A stretch of 40,779 nucleotides of DNA from Acidobacteriota bacterium (lineage in GTDB: Bacteria > Acidobacteriota > Thermoanaerobaculia > Multivoradales > SZUA-115), in contig JAJRVQ010000186.1 in the NCBI GenBank assembly GCA_024277255.1, positions 1-40,779 of the forward strand, given 5' to 3'. The notes under the pieces were generated by a model, which was given only the letters and a program-made list of their open reading frames with translations, was not told the origin of the DNA and did not search any database. The position numbers and the translations under genes are program-made. Below are positions 16,809-24,846 of this stretch, piece by piece. The number at the start of each line of letters is the position of its first letter. Positions within the stretch are counted from its first letter, which is position 1.

Positions 16809-18539
16809 CTAGGCGGCACCGGCATCGAAGTGACTCTTACGGCCCTCGATGACGCGGGTGATCTTGTCGGTCAGTTCGTCGGACAATGACTTCTGCGTGC
16901 GAATCTCTTCTAGGATCTCCGGGAACTCGTCGCGGAAGGATTGCAGGAGGGCCTCTTCGAAGCGAGCCACCGAGTTGACCGGTAGGTCGTCGAGCAGCCC
17001 TTTGACGCCGGCGAAGATGGAAACCACCTGCTCGTCGACCGAGAAAGGCCGGTACTGCGCCTGCTTGAGCAGCTCGACCATGCGGGCGCCGCGGTCGAGT
17101 TGCTTCTGGCTCGACGTGTCGAGGTCGGTGCCGAGTTGGGCGAAAGCCTCCAGGGCACGGAAGGCGGCGAGGTCGAGGCGCAAGGAGCCGGCGATCTTCT
17201 TCATCGCCTTGATCTGCGCGTTTCCGCCGACGCGAGAGACGCTGATGCCGACGTTGATTGCCGGGCGAACCCCGGCGAAGAAGAGGTCCGGGTCCAGGTA
17301 GATCTGACCGTCGGTGATCGAGATCACGTTGGTCGGAATGTAGGCCGAGACTTCACCTTCGAGGGTCTCGATGATCGGCAGGGCGGTCAACGAACCGCCG
17401 CTGTTGGGGAAGCGGTGAACCTTGAAGTTGTCCTTGTCATCGAGGCTGTCCAGCCAGGCGGCGGCGCGCTTGGCACCGTCGGGGCGGTGATAGAGACCCT
17501 GCGTGTCGTCCGGGCGATGTTCGGCGGGAGCCTTGAGCCCGTCGGGATGCTGGCGCACCGCGCTGCGATCATTCGAGTCGTCCGCGGTCTCCTTGGCGAC
17601 GACCGCGTACTCGTCGCGCAGCTTGCAGCTGCGTTCAAGCAGGCGGGAGTGTAGATAGAAGACGTCACCCGGGTAGGCCTCGCGGCCCGGCGGCCGCTTG
17701 AGCAGTAGTGACAGCTGCCGGTAGGCCTGCGCCTGCTTGGAGAGATCGTCGTAGACACAGAGGGTGGCACGGCCTTGCGAGTACATGAAGAACTCGGCGA
17801 TGGCACAGCCGGCGTAGGGTGCGATGTATTGCAGCGGAGCCGGGTTCGAGGCCGACGCCGAGACGACGACCGTGTAGTCCATGGCCCCCACCTCGCGCAG
17901 CTTCTCGACCAGCGCGGCCACCGTCGATTCTTTCTGACCGACGGCGACGTAGACGCAGATGACGTCGCCACCCTTTTGGTTGATGATGGTGTCCACGGCG
18001 ACGGCGGTCTTACCGGTCTTGCGGTCGCCGATGATCAGTTCGCGCTGGCCGCGGCCGACCGGGATCATCGAGTCGATTGCCTTGATACCGGTCTGCAACG
18101 GTTCGTTGACCGGCTGGCGGGCTGAGATGCCGGGGGCGGTGAACTCCAGCGGTTGGCGCTGGTTCGTCTCGATGGCACCGAGGCCGTCGAGCGGTCGGCC
18201 GAGCGGATCGACCACCCGGCCGATCATCGATTCGCCCACCGGGATGCTCAGCAGCTCGCCGGTGCGCTTGACTTCGTCGCCCTCTTTGATTCCCAGGTAC
18301 TCGCCGAGGACGACGGCACCCACCGACGTCTCTTCGAGGTTGAAGACCTGACCCGAAGCGCCGTTCTCGAAGACGAGCCGTTCGCCGGCCATCGCTCCTT
18401 CGAGCCCATAGATGCGGGCGATACCGTCACCCACCTCGAGAACTTTGCCCACCTCGGCGAGATCGATCTCGCTGCGGTAGTGGCTGATCTCTTCGGTGAT
18501 GACGGAGGAGATCTCGTCGACTTTGAACTTCGTGTCCAT
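16809..18539 (-). CDS. atpA: ATP synthase F1 alpha subunit with a large insertion
   Basis: A 576-aa protein, longer than the usual 500-515. It has the beta-barrel VGDGIARIYGLEGAMAGE, the P-loop GDRKTGKT at residues 171-178, and PYAGCAIAEFFM. The extra length is an insertion at about residues 311-380, between SRLLERSCKLRDEY and GGSLTALPIIET; E. coli has fewer than 20 residues there. The inserted part is hydrophilic, and the frame is intact on both sides, returning at once to VSAYIPTNVISITDGQ. The subunit is regulatory and nucleotide-binding in the F1 hexamer. The insertion would sit on the outer face of the nucleotide domain, which is inference. The gene lies 22 bp after atpH. Confidence 0.96.
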   Translation of the reverse strand: MDTKFKVDEISSVITEEISHYRSEIDLAEVGKVLEVGDGIARIYGLEGAMAGERLVFENGASGQVFNLEETSVGAVVLGEYLGIKEGDEVKRTGELLSIPVGESMIGRVVDPLGRPLDGLGAIETNQRQPLEFTAPGISARQPVNEPLQTGIKAIDSMIPVGRGQRELIIGDRKTGKTAVAVDTIINQKGGDVICVYVAVGQKESTVAALVEKLREVGAMDYTVVVSASASNPAPLQYIAPYAGCAIAEFFMYSQGRATLCVYDDLSKQAQAYRQLSLLLKRPPGREAYPGDVFYLHSRLLERSCKLRDEYAVVAKETADDSNDRSAVRQHPDGLKAPAEHRPDDTQGLYHRPDGAKRAAAWLDSLDDKDNFKVHRFPNSGGSLTALPIIETLEGEVSAYIPTNVISITDGQIYLDPDLFFAGVRPAINVGISVSRVGGNAQIKAMKKIAGSLRLDLAAFRALEAFAQLGTDLDTSSQKQLDRGARMVELLKQAQYRPFSVDEQVVSIFAGVKGLLDDLPVNSVARFEEALLQSFRDEFPEILEEIRTQKSLSDELTDKITRVIEGRKSHFDAGAA

Positions 18540-18561
18540 GCCTTATCCTCTCGTTCAGGCG

Positions 18562-19167
18562 CTAGGCCTGCGAATCTACTCTTGTTCGACGGGCCCGCAG
18601 AATCTCACGCGAGGTCCGCGCGGCCAGGGTTTCGTTCATTTTTTCCAACTCGCGCACGACGCTCGAGTCGATCTTCTGGTCACCGAGGCGCAGCACCATG
18701 CCGCCCAATAGCTGCTCGTCCACGACCTCGACCAAGCAACTCTTCTTGCCGGTGAAGCGATCCACCGCCGCTTGCAGGCGGGCGCGCAGCGCGTCGCTGA
18801 GCGGCACCGCGGTGGCCACCTCCACGTCGATCTCGCCGCGCAGCGTTTGCCGCTCTTGGTGCAAGGCGGTGACGATAGCGGCGAGCATCTCCAGTCGGCC
18901 CTTACGGTTGATCACTTGCAGGCTGTCTACAGCCAGGTCGCTGGCCTTGCCGCGAAAGATCTTCTCCAGGCTGGCGGCGCGCTCTTCGGCGTCGACCAGC
19001 GGACTGGAGAAGAAATCGGCCAGCTCGGCGTTGCCACTGAGCGCGGTGGCCAGCTCCTCGAATTCGGCGAGGAGCGAATTGGTCACTCCCTGGCGCTCGG
19101 CCAACTCGAGAATCGAGCGAGCGTAGACGCTGGCGATGGCAAGTTGTTTGTCGTCGATGTTGGGCAT
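18562..19167 (-). CDS. atpH: ATP synthase F1 delta subunit
   Basis: A 201-aa peripheral-stalk subunit linking F1 to the b subunits. The N-terminal helical bundle starts AIASVYARSILELAERQGV and contains NAELADFFSSPLVDAEERA. The C-terminal part has LQVINRKGRLEMLAAIV and KSCLVEVVDEQLLGGMVLRLGDQKIDSSV, which is the conserved GG-x-x-x-x-x-G-D-x-x-I-D-x-S-V end of the family. It lies between atpF (84-bp gap) and atpA (22-bp gap). Confidence 0.93.
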   Translation of the reverse strand: MPNIDDKQLAIASVYARSILELAERQGVTNSLLAEFEELATALSGNAELADFFSSPLVDAEERAASLEKIFRGKASDLAVDSLQVINRKGRLEMLAAIVTALHQERQTLRGEIDVEVATAVPLSDALRARLQAAVDRFTGKKSCLVEVVDEQLLGGMVLRLGDQKIDSSVVRELEKMNETLAARTSREILRARRTRVDSQA

Positions 19168-19251
19168 GACGGTTCCTTGGGCTTTGCTGGTGCGGTACTG
19201 TTGGCGCGGTGCCGTTGGTGCAGGCCAGCCGAGTGTCGACTGGGCGTTGAC

Positions 19252-19875
19252 CTAGTTCGCGGGAGTTTGGCTCTCTAGTTTGGCAATCGAGTCGGCGATC
19301 AGCTGCTCGTGGTCGGTGGCGGAAAGCTCTTTGTGGATGATCTTGCCGGCGACACCGACCGCCAACTTGCCGGCCACGCCGTAGAGATCCTTGATCGCCG
19401 TCTCTTTGGCGATCCCGATCTCGCGCTTGGCGCGCTCCAAGGCCGCCTCCGCTTCAGCGCGCGCATCACTCTCGATCTTCTGTTTGACGACCTCGCCGTC
19501 GCGCCGACCTTCGTCGACGATCGCCGCAGCTTCGGCGCGCGCCGCGGCCATTTTCTGCTCATACTCCTTGAGCTGCGACGCGGCGGCGGCGCGGGCTTCG
19601 TCGGCCTTGGCCAGCGAGTCGTGGATGAAGTTTTCGCGTGCCTGGAGTTGGCTCAGAATCGGGCCCCAGGCGAACCTCCCCAGGATGAAGAGCACCACAA
19701 AGAAGATCACCAACGTCCAGACTACGTTTCCGATGTCGCCCGCAAAGATGCTGGGCGAGCCACCCTTGGCATCCGAAGCCAGAGAGACTGCGACGGGAAG
19801 CAGAGCCACGAGTGCCACAACGATTGCTAGGAAGAATCTCGCTCGACCGAGTTTGTACTTTTTTTCGTTCATCAT
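19252..19875 (-). CDS. atpF: ATP synthase Fo b subunit with N-terminal extension
   Basis: A 207-aa protein. The membrane anchor is VVWTLVIFFVVLFILGRFAWGPI at about residues 51-73, followed by a long charged helix (QLQARENFIHDSLAKADEARAA and onward) that forms the peripheral stalk. Unlike the E. coli b subunit, a second hydrophobic stretch comes first (ARFFLAIVVALVALLPVAVSLA), ending in a signal-peptidase-like AS-D region near residue 34. So the protein probably uses a cleaved signal or has two N-terminal helices. ATG 19875 and ATG 19872 are adjacent alternatives. There is no second b or b' gene in the operon, so b is probably a homodimer. Confidence 0.94.
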   Translation of the reverse strand: MMNEKKYKLGRARFFLAIVVALVALLPVAVSLASDAKGGSPSIFAGDIGNVVWTLVIFFVVLFILGRFAWGPILSQLQARENFIHDSLAKADEARAAAASQLKEYEQKMAAARAEAAAIVDEGRRDGEVVKQKIESDARAEAEAALERAKREIGIAKETAIKDLYGVAGKLAVGVAGKIIHKELSATDHEQLIADSIAKLESQTPAN

Positions 19876-19957
19876 CCATCCGCTCCCGTGATGGGGGCCT
19901 CGAAGGGGAGGTCGAGACAGCCAGAGAGCCGCCCCGACTTCCTTTACCGTTGCGGGG

Positions 19958-20293
19958 TCAGCGAATTACTAGAAAACCGAGGATCAGCGCCGTGAAGGTA
20001 GCCCCCTCGATTAGCGCCGCGGTCAAAATCATAGGGGTGAAAATCTGGGCTGCCACTTCCGGCTGGCGAGCCATGGACTCGACGGCGCTACCGCCAATGC
20101 GGCCGATACCGGACGCCGCACCCATGATGATCATGCCGAAGCCGATGCCGAAACCGAGCTTGGCAGCACCCGAGCTGGTGAGAAATGTCGCGGTTTCCGG
20201 CGCGGCTTCGGCCGCGATCGCCGGGACGACGAAGCCGGCCACGAGAACGGCCAGAAACAGGCCGAGGCTGATTCTTACGAGATTCTTGGTCAT
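19958..20293 (-). CDS. atpE: ATP synthase Fo c subunit with signal peptide
   Basis: A 111-aa protein from ATG 20293, with AGGA about 10 bases upstream; the longer reading frame upstream is non-coding leader. Residues 1-28 look like a signal peptide (ISLGLFLAVLVAGFVVPAIAA). The mature hairpin has helix 1 with GFGIGFGMIIMGAASGIGRI, the polar loop ESMARQPE, and helix 2 with the ion-binding Glu96 in LTAALIEGATF. The residues after Glu96 are Gly-Ala, not the Ser-Thr of known sodium-binding rings, so proton coupling is more likely (inference). The 133-bp gap before this gene may carry translational control, as c is needed in many copies. Confidence 0.95.
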   Translation of the reverse strand: MTKNLVRISLGLFLAVLVAGFVVPAIAAEAAPETATFLTSSGAAKLGFGIGFGMIIMGAASGIGRIGGSAVESMARQPEVAAQIFTPMILTAALIEGATFTALILGFLVIR

Positions 20294-20426
20294 GATTGGG
20301 AAATCCTTTTTCTGATGGAGTGCGCGTGCGAGACCGAGCACCGGTACCGAGTCACCATCGCAGTCACGCCTCACGGCCCGCGTGTCTCGCGCATATCCGG
20401 GCATGGCGACTAAAAGCAGAGAAGAG

Positions 20427-21299
20427 CTAGTGTGCGTGCTCCTCATCATGATGGATGTTGACCGACATGCCGATGAACAGCGTGGTCAGGAAGGTGAAGA
20501 TGAACGCTTGCAGGAAGGCGACGAAGAGCTCAAGCATCATGATGGCGACGCTGCCTAATACCACGGGTACAGCGATGGCCGAGCCCATGGCCCAACTTGA
20601 GGAGCCTGCCGCGAAAATGAAGCTCAGCAGGACTGCCAGCAGTAGGTGCCCGGCAATCATGTTCGCGAACAGACGCATGGTCAGTGCGACAATCTTGGCG
20701 CCTATGCCGATGGCCTCGATGATCACCATTAGCGGAATCATGTACCAAGGGCCACCGCCGGTGAGGAAGTGCCAGACGTAAGCCTTGCCGCCAATGCGCA
20801 AGCCGTTGAAGATCATCATGAAAAGGGTCATCAAGGAGAGACTACCGACGACCCAGATATTGGCGGTCGCCGTGCCACCCAGGTGGGTGCCAAACATGGC
20901 CGAAAGGGGCGCAATGGGCAGCAAGCCAAGTAGGTTGATGGTCAAGACAAAAAAGAAGACGCTCCAGATGTACTTGATGAACCGGTCAGTATGCTCACCT
21001 AGTGCCGGCTTGGCGACCTCTTCGCGCAGGTATTCGCAGATTCCTTCGATCACCGTGGCAAAGCCGCGTGGAACCAGGCTACCGACGCCGTCGCGCTCGC
21101 GACTGAGCCGAACGAGCACCGGAAAGAAACCGACCAACAACAATCCAGCCACGATCAACATCGAAATGTGATCGCTCATCCAGGTGATGACTCCCTCAGG
21201 AGTGAGAAAGCCGAGATCCTTCTCAATCACTTTGAGCGGATGCTGGACGACGTGATCCAAGGGGTCGGCGCCCGAGGCACGGAAGAATTGAGAGATCAT
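20427..21299 (-). CDS. atpB: ATP synthase Fo a subunit
   Basis: A 290-aa integral membrane proton-channel subunit. The essential arginine is Arg209 in IVALTMRLFANMIAGHLLL. Other family signs are NLLGLLPIAPLSA and the C-terminal LELFVAFLQAFIFTFLTTLFI. About five or six membrane helices are visible. The tail NIHHDEEHAH is His/Asp/Glu-rich. The ATG overlaps the stop of the upstream atpI-like gene by 4 bases (ATGA), so the two are translationally coupled. Confidence 0.96.
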   Translation of the reverse strand: MISQFFRASGADPLDHVVQHPLKVIEKDLGFLTPEGVITWMSDHISMLIVAGLLLVGFFPVLVRLSRERDGVGSLVPRGFATVIEGICEYLREEVAKPALGEHTDRFIKYIWSVFFFVLTINLLGLLPIAPLSAMFGTHLGGTATANIWVVGSLSLMTLFMMIFNGLRIGGKAYVWHFLTGGGPWYMIPLMVIIEAIGIGAKIVALTMRLFANMIAGHLLLAVLLSFIFAAGSSSWAMGSAIAVPVVLGSVAIMMLELFVAFLQAFIFTFLTTLFIGMSVNIHHDEEHAH

Positions 21300-21721
21300 G
21301 AGGGAGTGGTTCCTTGTTGACCGGTTCGGAGAGCTTGCATGGCAAAAAGTACGTCGAAAACCAGGAGCACTACGTAGCTGATAGCAACCCAGAGCAATAG
21401 GGGCTCAATGGCGAGAGTGTCGCTGAAAATCGTTACTGCGGCGAACGCGAACCCCATCGCCATCGCGAACCGAAGACCCATCGCGACCAAGGCGTAGGCG
21501 GCGGCGGTCAAAGGTAGGGTGTTGGCCTTGACGAGCAGAAGCGGCAGGCTACTCAGCCCCGAAGCGACGGCGCCGATTGCACACCCGGCGACCATTGCGA
21601 TAATTGCTTCTCTTCCTGCCAAACGTCGAGTCGGCAGGTAGCCAAGCAAGATGAGGACCGCGGTCGCCCCTAGGATCCAGCCCAGGAACCGCAAGTATCT
21701 TGTGCCCGCAGAGCTGCTCAT
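21296..21721 (-). CDS. ATP synthase subunit I-like membrane protein
   Basis: A 141-aa protein with four predicted membrane helices: FLGWILGATAVLILLGYL, AIIAMVAGCAIGAVASGL, LTAAAYALVAMGLRFAMAMGFAF and LLLWVAISYVVLLVFDVLFAM. The position just before atpB, the four-helix plan and the basic Arg in helix 3 fit AtpI-type proteins, which help assemble the c ring or supply ions. Sequence similarity is weak by nature in this family, so the assignment rests mostly on context. It overlaps atpB by 4 bases. Confidence 0.7.
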   Translation of the reverse strand: MSSSAGTRYLRFLGWILGATAVLILLGYLPTRRLAGREAIIAMVAGCAIGAVASGLSSLPLLLVKANTLPLTAAAYALVAMGLRFAMAMGFAFAAVTIFSDTLAIEPLLLWVAISYVVLLVFDVLFAMQALRTGQQGTTPS

Positions 21722-21723
21722 GG

Positions 21724-22050
21724 CTATTGGTCGCCGCCTAGCTCTTCCTCCCCTTTTTCCGTTTCATGTGTGTGCGCGGCTTTGTTTTCTCGCATTGCGC
21801 GAGTCCATTGACTCGCGGCTCGATACAAGTTGTACGACCCTCCGACCAGACCAAGACCGAGACCGATCAAGACGCCCCATGGCGAACAGTTGAAACGGTG
21901 ATCTACCCAGTACCCGAGAAGGGACAAGCCAACAATCGCCGCTGCGAATTCGAGTCCGAGGGAGCTGGAGCGAAACCCGTTCGGACGGCGCTGCTTCCCC
22001 AATATATCGTCCACATTGTGTTGTTGTTGTGTTTGGGATAGGCGACCCAC
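21724..22050 (-). CDS. AtpZ/AtpI-type small membrane protein
   Basis: A 108-aa protein with two helices: LGLEFAAAIVGLSLLGYWVDHRF and WGVLIGLGLGLVGGSYNLYR. The G-x-E-F-A...G-x-W-x-D-x-x-F...P-W...G-x-x-x-G-x-x-G-x-x-N pattern is that of AtpZ (ATPase_gene1), found at the head of many atp operons and linked to assembly or to magnesium/calcium handling. The GTG start at 22050 has no good ribosome-binding site, and a second GTG at 22014 is possible. It is first in the operon, with a 2-bp gap to the next gene. Confidence 0.72.
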   Translation of the reverse strand: MGRLSQTQQQHNVDDILGKQRRPNGFRSSSLGLEFAAAIVGLSLLGYWVDHRFNCSPWGVLIGLGLGLVGGSYNLYRAASQWTRAMRENKAAHTHETEKGEEELGGDQ

Positions 22051-22365
22051 CGGGATGCTGAGTCAGCGAGCGCTAAGCGCAAGTCTGCCAGCTGAGGTTC
22101 CGTCGCGGTGGACGGAGCATAACAACTTTGTCAAGCGGGTTCAAGGCATCTTCGGCGGCTTTTCCCAAGACCCCGTGGTGGTGCGCGGGCTAAGCCCGGG
22201 GAAGGGGAATGGGCGGAGAGTCGCCGTCCTCTCTTCGCGGCGGGTGCGAGACGGTATCATTCATTCCAAGGACCGAAGTTCGAGGAGAGAGAGCTCCGCC
22301 TTGCAGGGTACCGGGGCGGCCGGCCGAGTGTTGCTCTTCCCATGCGATGAACTTGGATCGGAACG
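22051..22365. other. Divergent intergenic region, atp operon / kinase
   Basis: These 315 bp must hold the promoters of the atp operon (minus) and the kinase gene (plus). On the minus strand a perfect TTGACA (22134-22129) is present, but I find no convincing -10 box 16-18 bases on. A short CGGGC-TAA-GCCCG hairpin lies at 22186-22198. No gene is seen. Confidence 0.4.
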
Positions 22366-23652
22366 ATGCGGGACGACCAGCGGCCTCCACAAGATGACGA
22401 ACCCACGGAAGGATCGCGGCAGGGTGATCGGATCGGTCCGTACCGTGTCGAACGGCGGCTCGGGATGGGCGGAATGGGAGAGGTCGTGCTGGCCTACGAC
22501 GAGCGCCTCGATCGCAGGGTCGCCATCAAGCGCATTCGCCGAATCTCCGAGGCCAGTGCCTCGGACCGTGCCCGTTTTCGGCGCGAGGCTCGATCGGCGG
22601 CCGGCCTGAGCCATCCGGCGATAGTGCAAGTACACGACATCCTGAGAGATGGTGATAGCGACGCGATAGTCATGGAGTGGGTCGACGGCCTCACGCTGGC
22701 CGACCGCCTGCAGAAGGGTCCGTTGCCCTTGCGGGAGACTCTGAGATTGGCGCGCGAGGTCTCCGAAGGGCTTGCCGAGGCCCACTGCGCCGGCTTGGTG
22801 CACCGGGATCTGAAGGCCGAGAACGTGATGGTGACGCCTAACGGTCACGCCAAGATTCTCGACTTCGGGCTGGCGAAGCCTGTCTCCATCCAAGACATCG
22901 ACGAGACGTTGACCCGAAAAGGAACCCTCCTGGGAACGGTCCGCACGATGTCGCCCGAGCAGGCCGGCGGCCGCGAGGCCGACCTCGAGTACCGCCGGGG
23001 CCATGTCGAGGAGGCACGAACACACCTCGAGGAATTGCTTCGGCGCGCGCCGACGAATACCCGGGGGCTGGGCAAACTAGCGCAACTCGAGCTGCTCTAC
23101 GGAGATCTGTCGCGGGCCGAACAGGTCGCTCAGAGGGCGATCGAGATTCAGCCTCACCGCAGCTATTTCACCAACCTTGGGCTGGCCCGCTTTCTCCTCG
23201 GTCGGTACGAAGAGGCGAAGACCAGCTACCGGCAGGCGCTGACTCTCGACCCGGGCAACCTGACGGTGCGGTTGAACCTGGCCGATGTCCACTGGGCCTT
23301 GGGGGATGAAGCGCAGACCCGGTCGGTCTGCGTGGAGATCGTGGAAGAGCTCGAAACGCGGGACCGCGCGCCGACGGAAACCATGACCATGGCCCAATGC
23401 CTGGCCTATCTCGGTGACGCGCACCGTGCCGTGGCGCTGACTCTCGATATGCTGCGGGAGCACCCGGAGCACGCGGAAGTGGCCTATCAGGCAGCGGTGG
23501 TCTACGCCGTGGTCGGAGAGACCGCTTCGGCACTGGTCAGTGCCCAGAGGGCCCGCGAACGGGGAGTTCAGCCGCGCTGGTTCGAGATTCCGGCTTTTTC
23601 CTCCTTGCGGTCCGATCCTCGTTTTGAAGCGGTGATCGCCACTCTCCCCTGA
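22366..23652 (+). CDS. Ser/Thr protein kinase lacking its C-lobe, fused to TPRs
   Basis: A 428-aa protein. The kinase N-lobe is normal: glycine loop RLGMGGMGEVVLAY, VAIK with Lys55, and a conserved Glu region. The catalytic loop HRDLKAENVMV (His146-Asp148) and DFG at 166-168 are intact, and the activation segment runs to GTVRTMSPEQAGGREAD at residue 206. There the kinase stops. Helices F to I, which would follow, are absent, and the chain passes in frame into TPR repeats (LEYRRGHVEEARTHLEELLRRAP, AEQVAQRAIEIQPH, FLLGRYEEAKTSYRQALTLDPG) to the end. Related bacterial proteins have a full kinase, often a TM helix and a sensor region, and then TPRs. This looks like an internal in-frame deletion near base 22981. 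Kinase activity is doubtful. Confidence 0.82.
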   Translation: MRDDQRPPQDDEPTEGSRQGDRIGPYRVERRLGMGGMGEVVLAYDERLDRRVAIKRIRRISEASASDRARFRREARSAAGLSHPAIVQVHDILRDGDSDAIVMEWVDGLTLADRLQKGPLPLRETLRLAREVSEGLAEAHCAGLVHRDLKAENVMVTPNGHAKILDFGLAKPVSIQDIDETLTRKGTLLGTVRTMSPEQAGGREADLEYRRGHVEEARTHLEELLRRAPTNTRGLGKLAQLELLYGDLSRAEQVAQRAIEIQPHRSYFTNLGLARFLLGRYEEAKTSYRQALTLDPGNLTVRLNLADVHWALGDEAQTRSVCVEIVEELETRDRAPTETMTMAQCLAYLGDAHRAVALTLDMLREHPEHAEVAYQAAVVYAVVGETASALVSAQRARERGVQPRWFEIPAFSSLRSDPRFEAVIATLP

Positions 23653-23668
23653 GCCTGTCCGTCCCGGG

Positions 23669-24457
23669 TCACCGAGGGTCGTCCAAGAGCGCGGTAGGCG
23701 GCCCTTCCACGCCCGGATCCCCCTGGTCGTCGATCGTCGGGTCCGGACTGCTCTCCAACAGCACTGTGTGGTCGGCCACGCTGACCATCTGGAATCGGTA
23801 GTGGTACTTGCCGGTGGCAACGTCGGTGCTGCCGGTGGCGAGAAGGCTATGATCGCGGGTGTCGATGCTGCCAAAGGGACCGAAGTAGGGGTTCGTTTCC
23901 GAGGGTCCTCTATCGATATCGAAGACGATTCGGGGGTACCAGACGGGGATCTGGCTCGGTGGCTCGATGACCTCCCACAGGATGGATTGGCCGGCGCAGA
24001 GGGAGACCTGCTCTCGCTGCACCACCAGGCGGCGACCTTCTGTGTGGTGAACCTCGATGACGGCCGGTCGGGCCTCAAGGACTTCGTTCTTGAGCAGCCC
24101 TGCGTTGGATGGAACGATCGACTGGCCGGTGTCGGCGGGCGGTTCGAGGAGGGCACGGTAGCGAAACTCGCCATCGATGCCGTTGTTGCCGCAGGCGATG
24201 ACCGTCGACCTGGTGCGGCAGAGGTTGATAAAAGGGCCCGAATACAAGTCTGGCTGCCGATTCTCATCGATCTCGAAGTGAATGGCCGGCGTCCAACCAT
24301 GAGCGACCAGACCCTCGATGCCCTTGAACACCCACACAAGAGAGTGGATCGGGGAGGTGTCGTTGGTGAGCGTGTGCTCGCTCTTACGTTCGTCCAGGAG
24401 CAGGCGAGGTGACGGTTGGCTTTCGAAGGTGACGAGGATGTGGTGGTCAGTGTGCAT
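23669..24457 (-). CDS. Unknown protein with two tandem homologous domains
   Basis: A 262-aa protein from ATG 24457, with GGGAGGA 5 bases upstream; longer in-frame starts lack a site. It has no signal peptide or TM helix. The two halves are copies: residues 39-102 and 159-222 share S-[LI]-[VL]-W...P-x-I-x-F-[ED]-I-D...P...Y-x-GPF...[ST]-x-[VL]-[IL]-A-x-G...G-[EK]-[FY]-x-YR. The stretches before them (residues 6-38 and 131-158) also match loosely. The pattern suggests two beta-sandwich domains. I do not recognise the family. It is convergent with the kinase, with a 16-bp gap, and about 300 bp downstream of the nested palindrome on its own strand. Confidence 0.75.
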   Translation of the reverse strand: MHTDHHILVTFESQPSPRLLLDERKSEHTLTNDTSPIHSLVWVFKGIEGLVAHGWTPAIHFEIDENRQPDLYSGPFINLCRTRSTVIACGNNGIDGEFRYRALLEPPADTGQSIVPSNAGLLKNEVLEARPAVIEVHHTEGRRLVVQREQVSLCAGQSILWEVIEPPSQIPVWYPRIVFDIDRGPSETNPYFGPFGSIDTRDHSLLATGSTDVATGKYHYRFQMVSVADHTVLLESSPDPTIDDQGDPGVEGPPTALLDDPR

Positions 24458-24846
24458 GGAATCCTCCCGAGTTGTAAGGAGCCGATCTCCGGATCGCGAC
24501 TTCACGTTGACTGCTGGGTTTTCCAATGCCATAGAGCAATGCTCGTGCCAAGGGCGCCCGGTTGCGTCGATGCCGGCATGGTCGAGGACCATCGCTCGGC
24601 GCGAGGTCGGGGTCTCTCGACAGCATGCCGCGCCTCTCAAGCCATCTGCTGCGACTTGCTGGGGCAAGGTGGCTGGGGCTGCACCCCTACGATCTTCGTC
24701 GTCTGATTCGCACCCTCGATCCGCGCTCCCAGATCCAGCGCCGTTGCGGAGATGTTGCCAGTCGATCTCTATCCGATCGGATAGAGCGCCCTATCTGATC
24801 GGATAGAGATCCACCGAGAGTCTCAGCGAGGCAGTGCCGGGGATCG
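24458..24846. other. Non-coding gap holding the nested palindrome
   Basis: These 389 bp lie between the duplicated-domain gene and the small lipoprotein gene. Apart from the inverted repeat at 24764-24811, I see no credible gene or clear -10/-35 pair. The reading frame of the 262-aa gene stays open upstream to 24667, but without typical coding signs. Confidence 0.45.
24764..24811. repeat. 48-bp nested palindrome, probable operator or hairpin
   Basis: Two 21-bp arms (24764-24784 and 24791-24811) are inverted copies with one mismatch, around the loop AGCGCC. Each arm itself contains a palindrome: CTATCCGATCGGATAG at 24769-24784 and CTATCTGATCGGATAG at 24791-24806. The two palindromes are 22 bp apart, about two helical turns, which suits two protein dimers on one DNA face. 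It lies 36 bp past the lipoprotein stop. No U-tract follows on either strand. Confidence 0.75.

Noticed and set aside
20294..20449. 52-residue extension of atpE
   Set aside because: It has no similarity to c subunits, and it precedes a start with a proper ribosome-binding site and signal peptide.
22106..22134. TTGACA at 22134-22129 as the atp operon promoter
   Set aside because: No -10-like hexamer occurs 16-18 bases downstream; the nearest TATGCT is far too close.
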